Origin: DATBVX01 sp963705495
GTDB taxonomy: Bacteria > Pseudomonadota > Gammaproteobacteria > Steroidobacterales > Steroidobacteraceae
DNA length: 64,000 nt
Direction: 5' to 3'
Assembly: GCA_963705495.1 (NCBI GenBank)
Contig: CAVPJQ010000010.1
Coordinates: 71,887-135,886 of the forward strand
Under the pieces are notes generated by a model, which saw nothing but the letters and a program-made list of their open reading frames with translations, did no database searches and was not told where the DNA came from. Of the stretch, positions 17,072 to 23,876 are shown piece after piece. Numbering within the stretch: position 1 is the stretch's first letter; each line of letters starts with the position of its first letter. The translations under genes were made by a program, and so were the position numbers.

Positions 17072-18508
17072 GTGGCCACGAACTATCCGGATCTGAAGCT
17101 TTTCATCGGCGGCGAATGGGTGGGCGGCGAGGGTCGCGTGATGCAGCCGGTGCTCAATCCGGCCACCGAGGAAGTGCTCGGTCAACTGCCGCACGCTTCC
17201 AGGGCCGACCTCGATCGCGCTCTCGAGGCTGCACAGCGCAGCTTCCCCTCTTGGCGCGCCAAACCGCCGCACGAGCGCGGCAGGATCCTGCGACGCGCGG
17301 CGGAGCTGCTGCGCGAGCGCACCGAGACGATTGCCCGCATCGCGACCCTGGAAGAAGGCAAGGTACTTTCCGAGACGCGCTGGGAGGTTGCGCTCTCTGC
17401 CGAGATCTTCGAGTGGTACGCGGAAGAGGGACGGCGCGCCTACGGTCGCGTGCTGCCGCAGAGAGCTTCCGGAGTACGGATGACGGTGATGAAAGAGCCG
17501 GTGGGCCCGGTCGCCGGGTTTGCGCCTTGGAATTTCCCGATCGGCAATCCCGCACGCAAGATCGGCGCAGCACTGGGCGCGGGTTGCCCGTGCATTCTGA
17601 AGCCCGCTGAAGAAGCGCCCGGGTCGGCACTCGAAGTGGCGCGTGCGCTGGCTGATGCAGGACTCCCACCCGGTGTGTTGTCGGTCGTCTTCGGCGTCCC
17701 GTCGGAGGTCTCTGCCTACCTGCTCGCTTCACCAATCATTCGCGCGATCTCGTTCACGGGCTCGATACCAGTGGGCAAGCAGCTCATGAAGCTCGCCGCC
17801 GAAGGCATGAAGCGCACCACGATGGAGCTCGGCGGTCATGCACCGGTCCTGGTGTTCGATGACGTCGACGTGGAGCAGGTGCTGGATCAATCGGTGTTCT
17901 CAAAGTATCGCAACGCCGGGCAAGTGTGCGTGTCACCCACGCGCTTCTACGTGCAGGAGAAGATCTACGGTCGCTTCGTCGATGGCTTCACTTCACGGGC
18001 GCGCGCACTCAAGGTCGGAAATGGCCTGGGCGACGGCACGCAGATGGGGCCGCTCGCGCACGATCGGCGCCTCGAGTCGATGGAGACACTGCTGGGGGAT
18101 GCGCGCAAGAATGGGGCACGCTTTCAGACCGGCGGCGAGCGCATCAAGGGCAGTGGCTACTTCTGGCAGCCGACTGTGCTTTCGGACGTACCCAATACCG
18201 CGCGCATCATGAACGAGGAGCCGTTCGGGCCGGTCGCGATTCTCAATCCGTTCTCGGACTTCGACACCGCCATCCAGCAGGCCAATCGCCTGCCTTATGG
18301 TCTGGCTGCCTATGCGTTTACGCGTTCGTCGCGCAACGTCAACCTGCTTGGCGAGCAGATCGAAGCGGGCATGATCGGCATCAACAGTTACGCGATCTCG
18401 GTTCCTGAATCGCCGTTTGGTGGGGTCAAAGAGAGTGGCCACGGAAGCGAGGAGGGCATCGAGGGACTCGACGCCTGCCTCGTGACCAAGTTCGTCAGCG
18501 AAGCTTAG
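17072..18508 (+). CDS. NAD(P)-dependent aldehyde dehydrogenase
   Basis: A 478-residue ALDH superfamily enzyme. The catalytic Cys is C286 (GQVCVSPTRF) and the general base E252 (MELGGHAP); FAPWNFPIGNPARKIGAAL and KPAEEAPGSA bind the cofactor. It begins at GTG 17072 with GGAG about seven bases upstream. The subfamily looks like succinate-semialdehyde/vanillin/benzaldehyde dehydrogenases. Lying directly after the stilbene-cleaving oxygenase, it is well placed to oxidise vanillin-type aldehydes to the acids; the substrate assignment is by context. Confidence 0.88.
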   Translation: MATNYPDLKLFIGGEWVGGEGRVMQPVLNPATEEVLGQLPHASRADLDRALEAAQRSFPSWRAKPPHERGRILRRAAELLRERTETIARIATLEEGKVLSETRWEVALSAEIFEWYAEEGRRAYGRVLPQRASGVRMTVMKEPVGPVAGFAPWNFPIGNPARKIGAALGAGCPCILKPAEEAPGSALEVARALADAGLPPGVLSVVFGVPSEVSAYLLASPIIRAISFTGSIPVGKQLMKLAAEGMKRTTMELGGHAPVLVFDDVDVEQVLDQSVFSKYRNAGQVCVSPTRFYVQEKIYGRFVDGFTSRARALKVGNGLGDGTQMGPLAHDRRLESMETLLGDARKNGARFQTGGERIKGSGYFWQPTVLSDVPNTARIMNEEPFGPVAILNPFSDFDTAIQQANRLPYGLAAYAFTRSSRNVNLLGEQIEAGMIGINSYAISVPESPFGGVKESGHGSEEGIEGLDACLVTKFVSEA

Positions 18509-18519
18509 GTACCTGGTAC

Positions 18520-19476
18520 CTATTCGTTACTGCGGCGATATTCGCGTGGTGTCACGCCGTAACGCGCGCGGAAAACGCGCCCGAAGTGTGTCGGGCTGTT
18601 GAAGCCACAGTCGAAAGCGATTTCCGTCACGGTGCGTCCGCGCTGTGAGTCATCGACGAGAGAGCGCGAACATTCCTCGAGACGCCGCCGCAGGATGTAG
18701 CGGGCGACCGTCTCCTCTTCATCGGAGAACAGGTGATGCAGGTAGCGTGTCGTCATCCGACAGGCTTCGGCGATGCGTGTCGGCGTCAGGTCGGGATCGC
18801 CGAGGTGCGCTTCGATGTAGTTCATGATGCGCACGCGATGTGCCATCACGAGTGAAGAGCGCTCCGACTCGTTCTGCTGCACGCCGGCATAGGCGCTCGC
18901 CACGAGGTCGAGGATTGCGCGCGTCACCCCTGGAGCGAAGTTGAGATCGGTTTCGGTCCGGCAGCGCCGCCAGAAATCGGTGAGGAAATTGGACAGCAGG
19001 CCGCTCAGCCCCGAGTTGCCCGACATGAGGATGGCCACCACGCTTTCCGGACACGGCAGGTGGCGACGCAGCAGGCCTTCCGGCATGCCGAGCACGAACA
19101 TGCGATTGGGCCGGTCGAAGATGATCTCGTACGGACGGGTGCTGTCGCAGAGTGTGAAATCGCCGGGCAGTAAGCGTGCCTCGCGTCCATCCTGGCGATT
19201 GATGCTGTCGCCATCGAGCTGCATGTGCAGGAAGAACATCGATTGGCGCGAGCGCTGCACCTGCAGACGCGAGTGGCGCACGATCTGCGGATCGGAATAG
19301 ACCTCTGCAGCCTGGATCTCGCCGACCCGTGTGCGGGTCAGGCAGCCCGTGAAGCCACGCAGGTCCATGGGATCGGAGACGACCGGCGTGAACGTATCGC
19401 ACGCGATGTCGTTCCAGTATTCAAGCTTGCGGCGTGGCGCGAGCCCCGCCGTCGAAAAGGTCTCCAGCTGAGCCAT
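18520..19476 (-). CDS. AraC-family transcriptional regulator
   Basis: A 318-residue activator with an N-terminal AraC-binding-like sensor domain (PGDFTLCDSTRPYEIIF) and a C-terminal double helix-turn-helix (LTPTRIAEACRMTTRYLHHLF and VTEIAFDCGFNSPTHFGRVFRARYGVTPREYR). The architecture resembles FeaR/NahR-type regulators of aromatic catabolism. It is transcribed toward the aldehyde dehydrogenase and away from the thiolase, with a 230-base divergent control region. It likely activates the catabolic genes on one or both sides in response to an aromatic ligand. Confidence 0.88.
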   Translation of the reverse strand: MAQLETFSTAGLAPRRKLEYWNDIACDTFTPVVSDPMDLRGFTGCLTRTRVGEIQAAEVYSDPQIVRHSRLQVQRSRQSMFFLHMQLDGDSINRQDGREARLLPGDFTLCDSTRPYEIIFDRPNRMFVLGMPEGLLRRHLPCPESVVAILMSGNSGLSGLLSNFLTDFWRRCRTETDLNFAPGVTRAILDLVASAYAGVQQNESERSSLVMAHRVRIMNYIEAHLGDPDLTPTRIAEACRMTTRYLHHLFSDEEETVARYILRRRLEECSRSLVDDSQRGRTVTEIAFDCGFNSPTHFGRVFRARYGVTPREYRRSNE

Positions 19477-19578
19477 GATCGTCCCCCCGGACTTTCAAAC
19501 CCATCCCAGCGCCTCAGCTCTGCTGTCCCTCGCGCGAACTGTCCTGGCGATCCACGCCTGTGGCAGCCGGTCCGTCGT

Positions 19579-19645
19579 TTGACGTCAATCGCCCAACGGT
19601 TATATTCTATAACTGTAGAAAAACCTGTGGTCAAGTAGGTTTTTC
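19579..19645 (+). promoter_or_regulatory. Thiolase promoter overlapped by a 15-bp palindrome, plus a second inverted repeat
   Basis: TTGACG (19579-19584) and TATATT (19601-19606), 16 bases apart, form a plausible sigma-70 promoter. The -10 element lies inside a perfect 15-base palindrome, GTTATA-TTC-TATAAC (19599-19613). A second inverted repeat, GAAAAACCT (19618-19626) and AGGTTTTTC (19637-19645), follows with a 10-base spacer. Both are good operator candidates for the MarR protein encoded at 21031 or the divergent AraC protein. Confidence 0.6.
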
Positions 19646-19706
19646 ATCACTGCCGGCCGTCGCGGCAGCGCCACAAGACAAGTGACTTAATCTTCACTCC
19701 GGGCCA

Positions 19707-20972
19707 ATGAGTGCGACATCAGATTCGCGGGCGCTGGTGGCGCGGTGGTCAGACGCGTGGCTGCTCGGCGGCGTGCGCACTCCGTTCGTCGACTTTGCCC
19801 AAGCGGCGAGCCAGGTTTCCCCGATCGATCTCGGCATCAAAGCGGCCCGCGAGGCGTTCGCGCGCGCCGGAGTCTCGCCGGGCGACGTCGGAACGGTCAT
19901 CGCGGGTTCGATGGCGCAAGCGAGCTTCGATGCCTACCTGCTTCCGCGTCATATCGGTCTGTATTCAGGCGTCCCGACGCAGGTGCCGGCGCACCTGGTA
20001 CAGCGCGTTTGCGGCACTGGAATTGAAGTACTGAGCCAGGCCGCTGATGCGGTTTCGCAGCAGCGGGCGGACCTCGCGCTCTGTGTCGGCACGGAATCGA
20101 TGAGCCGCAACCCAATCGCGGCCTATACACATCGCACCGGCTTTCGCATGGGGCAGGTCGAGTTCAAGGATTTCCTTTGGGAAGCACTGCTCGATACCGC
20201 GGTCGACACGACCATGGGCGGCACGGCGGAAACACTGGCCCGGCGCTTCGATATCACCCGCGATGCTGCCGACCGGTTTGCCGCCCGCAGCTTCGAGCGT
20301 GCGCTCGCCGCCCAGGGCGGTGGGTTCCTGGAAGGGGAAATCTGCGCGCTGCAGGAAGAGGCCTTCGAGACGGAAGGCCTGAAGGCACGTGGCATCAGAT
20401 TGCGCAGCAACGGCGCGAGCGTCGCTGCCGACACCCACGTCAGGGCGTCGAGCGTCGAACAGCTGGTAAAGCTCAAGCCGGCATTCGGCGGCGTACAGAC
20501 TGCGGGCAATAGCTCCGCGATCGTGGACGGCGCCGCGGCGGCCCTGGTTGGCTCCGCCGGCTATGTGCGGCGGGGCAAGTTCGAGCCGTTGGCGCGCCTT
20601 GTTGCATGCGCGGCAGTCGGAGTGCACCCCGACAGCATGGGTTTGGGGCCGGTCGGAGCCATCCGGGCGATCCTGGCGGAGACTGGACTCAAGCTCGCGG
20701 ATATCGATCGCATTGAAATCAACGAAGCTTTCGCGGCGCAGGTACTCGCCTGCGTGCGTGAGCTGGGCATCGACGAAACCCGGCTGAACGTCAACGGCGG
20801 CGCCATCGCCCTAGGCCACCCGCTGGGCGCGACCGGTATCCGCTTGACCTTGACCCTCGCGCGGGAGCTGCGCCGCAAGGGACTGCGCTATGGCATCGCT
20901 TCGGCCTGCATCGGTGGTGGGCAGGGCATTGCACTGCTCATCGAGAACGCATCGGTCGGTGAGCGCGCATGA
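19707..20972 (+). CDS. Thiolase (acetyl-CoA acyltransferase)
   Basis: A 421-residue thiolase. The nucleophilic Cys is C102 (QRVCGTGIEVL), the His is in GGAIALGHPLGATG and the second Cys in ASACIGGGQG. Thiolases cleave 3-oxoacyl-CoA with CoA, or run in reverse. The family includes acetyl-CoA acetyltransferases and beta-oxidation thiolases such as those ending aromatic side-chain or ring-cleavage pathways. It is followed with four-base ATGA overlaps by a 21-codon reading frame and then a MarR gene, so regulator and enzyme are probably co-translated. Confidence 0.9.
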   Translation: MSATSDSRALVARWSDAWLLGGVRTPFVDFAQAASQVSPIDLGIKAAREAFARAGVSPGDVGTVIAGSMAQASFDAYLLPRHIGLYSGVPTQVPAHLVQRVCGTGIEVLSQAADAVSQQRADLALCVGTESMSRNPIAAYTHRTGFRMGQVEFKDFLWEALLDTAVDTTMGGTAETLARRFDITRDAADRFAARSFERALAAQGGGFLEGEICALQEEAFETEGLKARGIRLRSNGASVAADTHVRASSVEQLVKLKPAFGGVQTAGNSSAIVDGAAAALVGSAGYVRRGKFEPLARLVACAAVGVHPDSMGLGPVGAIRAILAETGLKLADIDRIEINEAFAAQVLACVRELGIDETRLNVNGGAIALGHPLGATGIRLTLTLARELRRKGLRYGIASACIGGGQGIALLIENASVGERA

Positions 20973-21034
20973 AGGATCCCAATGGCATCAAGTCGCGACC
21001 GATTCCCCGCGAGCTGATCGAGCGATTCAAATGA
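20969..21034 (+). CDS. 21-codon reading frame coupled to both neighbours
   Basis: A short frame beginning MKDPNGIKSRPIPRELIERF whose ATG overlaps the thiolase stop (ATGA) and whose own TGA overlaps the MarR start (ATGA). This perfect tiling would couple translation of all three. The peptide has no recognisable motif. It may be a real small protein, a coupling device, or a remnant of a deleted gene. Confidence 0.4.
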   Translation: MKDPNGIKSRPIPRELIERFK

Positions 21035-21615
21035 GCCCCGCGCGAGTTCAACGCAGCCGCAGCACGCGTTCCGCCGGTAATGGCGGCGCCGGAACGGGCG
21101 CGCGCAAACCCGGGAACGGGCAGGGCCACACTCGTAACGGCGCGCGTGCGGTGGTGGATCTGAGCCCGCTCAACGGTTCGATCGGATACACCGTACGCAG
21201 GGCGCAGCTGGCGCTGTTCGCGGATTTTGTCACCTCGCTTCGTCAGGTGAACCTGCGCCCGGGCCAGTTCGGTGTCCTGATGGTCATACATGGCAATCCC
21301 GGATTGAGTCAGTCCGACGTTTGCGCGGCGCTCGGCTTCCAGAAGGCCAATCTGGTGCCGCTCATCAGCGGACTCGAAACGCGTGGCCTCATCGTGCGCA
21401 AACCCGGGTCGCAGGATCGCCGCTCCTACGCGCTGCACCTGACTGCGCGTGGCCGCGCGTTGCTGCGCCGTGCATTGGAGTCACAGGCTTCCCAGGAGGC
21501 CCGACTGACTGAACAACTTGGCGCGAGCGGGCGGGCCACGTTGCTTGCTCTGCTTGGTCAGGTGCTCGCAGGAACGGCGGGTAGCGGGACCGGCCCGGAT
21601 CTTGGTCTCAATTGA
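21031..21615 (+). CDS. MarR-family transcriptional regulator
   Basis: A 194-residue winged-helix regulator with a ~45-residue basic, disordered N-terminal extension (Arg/Gly/Ser-rich) before the MarR core. The core includes the dimerisation helix (GYTVRRAQLALFADFV), the recognition helix region (LSQSDVCAALGFQKANLVPLISGLE) and the wing (KPGSQDRRSYALHLTARG). MarR proteins usually repress catabolic genes until an aromatic acid or its CoA ester binds. The palindrome over the thiolase promoter is its most likely target, giving autoregulation. Confidence 0.85.
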   Translation: MSPARVQRSRSTRSAGNGGAGTGARKPGNGQGHTRNGARAVVDLSPLNGSIGYTVRRAQLALFADFVTSLRQVNLRPGQFGVLMVIHGNPGLSQSDVCAALGFQKANLVPLISGLETRGLIVRKPGSQDRRSYALHLTARGRALLRRALESQASQEARLTEQLGASGRATLLALLGQVLAGTAGSGTGPDLGLN

Positions 21616-21790
21616 GGTGGGTCCGGTGCGAGTCGAGCCGCCGCAGGGCACTTTCCGGTCGGATTGCGGCCAAATCTGCTGGGGTCGTATTCTTGCCCGC
21701 ACGGCCTGACCGCGTGGATTGCCTTCGGTGCCCAGCCGATGTATGCGGGAGAATCGATCCGCACGGTGGTCCCGTTCCAGGAACTCTTCG

Positions 21791-22303
21791 ATGACATCAC
21801 AGCCCTCGACATCGCCCACGCCGCAAGCGGCGCTGACTCCCGCGCAGCACGATGCGGCTCAGCGCGTAATCGATACCCATCGCAGTCGCCCCGGGCCACT
21901 CCTCGAAGTACTCCACGGCATACAAGCGGCGCTCGGGTTCATTCCGCCCGCAGCGGTGCCGATGATTGCAGCGGAGCTGAATCTTTCGCGTGCCGAAGTG
22001 CACGGTGTCGTTTCCTTCTATCACTATTTCCGGCAAACCCCGGCGGGCAAGCACATCGTGCGCGTGTGCCGGGCCGAGTCATGCCAGGCGGCGGGCGGAG
22101 ATGCACTCGCTGATCACGCCAAGCGACGTCTGGGCGTTGATTTTCACCAGACCACGGCGGACGGGCGCTTTTCGCTGGATCCGGTGTATTGCCTGGGCAA
22201 CTGCGCCTGCTCGCCCGCGATCATGATTGGCGAGCAGCTGCACGGGCGGGTCTCAGCTGCGCAGTTCGATGCGCTGATCGCAGACTGCGAGACTCAGCGA
22301 TGA
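21791..22303 (+). CDS. fdsG: NAD-dependent formate dehydrogenase, gamma subunit
   Basis: A 170-residue NuoE-like thioredoxin-fold subunit carrying one [2Fe-2S] cluster. The ligand cysteines are in CRAESCQAAGG and CLGNCACSP. It passes electrons between the beta and alpha subunits in the soluble, cytoplasmic molybdenum formate dehydrogenase. ATG 21791 is chosen because AGGAA lies seven bases upstream and the product then has normal FdsG length. Its stop overlaps the start of fdsB (ATGA). About 175 bases separate it from the MarR gene, with no gene and no clear promoter seen. Confidence 0.9.
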   Translation: MTSQPSTSPTPQAALTPAQHDAAQRVIDTHRSRPGPLLEVLHGIQAALGFIPPAAVPMIAAELNLSRAEVHGVVSFYHYFRQTPAGKHIVRVCRAESCQAAGGDALADHAKRRLGVDFHQTTADGRFSLDPVYCLGNCACSPAIMIGEQLHGRVSAAQFDALIADCETQR

Positions 22304-23844
22304 GCGTCACTATCTTCGTGCCACGCGATGCGGGTGCGCTCTCCCTGGGCGCAGAAGAGGTGGCGCGGGCGATTGCGTCCGAGGCGGCGAAACGCCGTCA
22401 GGATGTGCGGATCGTGCGCAACGGCTCTCGAGGGATGTATTGGCTCGAGCCGCTGGTGGAGGTCGCGACGCCCAACGGGCGCGAAGCGTACGGCCCGGTT
22501 CGCGCGAGTGACGTTCTAGGACTCTTTGATGCGGGCTTTCTCTCCGGCCGCACGCATGGACTGCATCAGGGCCCGACCGAGAGCATTCCTTATTTCGCGG
22601 GCCAGCAACGGCTCACCTTCGCGCGCGTCGGGATCACAGACCCCGTGAGTCTCGCCGACTACGAAGCGCACGACGGCTTCAAGGGTCTGCGCCAGGCACT
22701 CACCATGGCGCCTGCGGACATCGTCCAGGCGATCACGGATTCAGGGTTGCGTGGGCGCGGCGGTGCCGCGTTCCCAACCGGAATCAAATGGAAGACCGTG
22801 CTCGATCAGCCCGCGACCCCGAAGTACGTGACGTGCAATGCTGACGAGGGCGATTCGGGCACTTTCGCGGACCGGATGCTGATGGAAGGCGATCCACTGC
22901 TGCTCGTTGAAGGGATGACGATCGCCGGCCTCGCGGTCGGTGCGAACCAGGGCTATATCTACCTGCGCGCTGAGTATCCGCACTCGCATCGGGCCCTCAA
23001 CGAGGCAATCGCCAACGCTTATCAGGCCGGCTTCCTCGGCGATGACATCCTGGGGAGCGCCCGGCGATTCGATCTCGAGGTGAGGCTCGGCGCGGGCGCT
23101 TACATCTGCGGCGAAGAAACCTCGATGCTGGAGAGCCTGGAAGGCAAGCGTGGCGAGATCCGCGTGCGGCCGCCGCTGCCAGCCATCAAGGGACTATTCG
23201 GGCAGCCGACCATCGTCAACAACGTCATTTCGCTCGCTTCGGTCCCCATCATCCTGCAGCGGGGTGCGACGGCCTACCGCGATTTCGGCGTGGGCAAGTC
23301 GCGCGGCACGGTACCAATCCAACTCGCCGGAAACGTGAAACGAGGCGGGCTCATCGAGCGCGCCTTCGGGATGACGTTGCGCGAATTGCTCTATGACTAC
23401 GGCGGGGGCACTGCCAGCGGTCGGCCGATCCGCACCATCCAGGTGGGGGGTCCGCTCGGCGCCTACATTCCCGCCAGCCAGTTCGACACGATCGTGGACT
23501 ATGAAGCCCTATCGGCCATCGGTGCGCTCCTCGGCCACGGTGGGATCGTCGTGTTCGATGACACCGTGGACATGGCGCGCATGGCCCGCTACGCGATGGA
23601 GTTCTGTGCAATCGAGTCCTGCGGCAAGTGCACTCCATGCCGCATCGGCTCCACCCGGGGCACGGAACTCATTGATCGCATTATGAAAGGTGTCGAGCGG
23701 GAGCAGAACCTGCACTTGCTTGAAGAGCTGTGCGAGACCATGCTGCACGGGTCGCTGTGCGGCCTGGGCGGCATGACCCCATTCCCGGTACAGAGTGCGC
23801 TGAAGCACTTTCCGGAGGATTTCCAGGCGCGCATCCGCCACTGA
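22300..23844 (+). CDS. fdsB: NAD-dependent formate dehydrogenase, beta subunit
   Basis: A 514-residue NuoF-like flavoprotein that delivers formate electrons to NAD. The N-terminal ~130 residues resemble a NuoE-type thioredoxin extension; then come the FMN site (GLRGRGGAAFPTGIKW), the NADH site (GAGAYICGEETSMLESLEG) and the [4Fe-4S] ligands (ESCGKCTPCR plus a later Cys). The start overlaps fdsG by four bases and fdsA begins 32 bases after its stop. Confidence 0.93.
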   Translation: MSVTIFVPRDAGALSLGAEEVARAIASEAAKRRQDVRIVRNGSRGMYWLEPLVEVATPNGREAYGPVRASDVLGLFDAGFLSGRTHGLHQGPTESIPYFAGQQRLTFARVGITDPVSLADYEAHDGFKGLRQALTMAPADIVQAITDSGLRGRGGAAFPTGIKWKTVLDQPATPKYVTCNADEGDSGTFADRMLMEGDPLLLVEGMTIAGLAVGANQGYIYLRAEYPHSHRALNEAIANAYQAGFLGDDILGSARRFDLEVRLGAGAYICGEETSMLESLEGKRGEIRVRPPLPAIKGLFGQPTIVNNVISLASVPIILQRGATAYRDFGVGKSRGTVPIQLAGNVKRGGLIERAFGMTLRELLYDYGGGTASGRPIRTIQVGGPLGAYIPASQFDTIVDYEALSAIGALLGHGGIVVFDDTVDMARMARYAMEFCAIESCGKCTPCRIGSTRGTELIDRIMKGVEREQNLHLLEELCETMLHGSLCGLGGMTPFPVQSALKHFPEDFQARIRH

Positions 23845-23876
23845 GCGCGGATGCCGGAGCGGCTGAGGAGAAGCTG

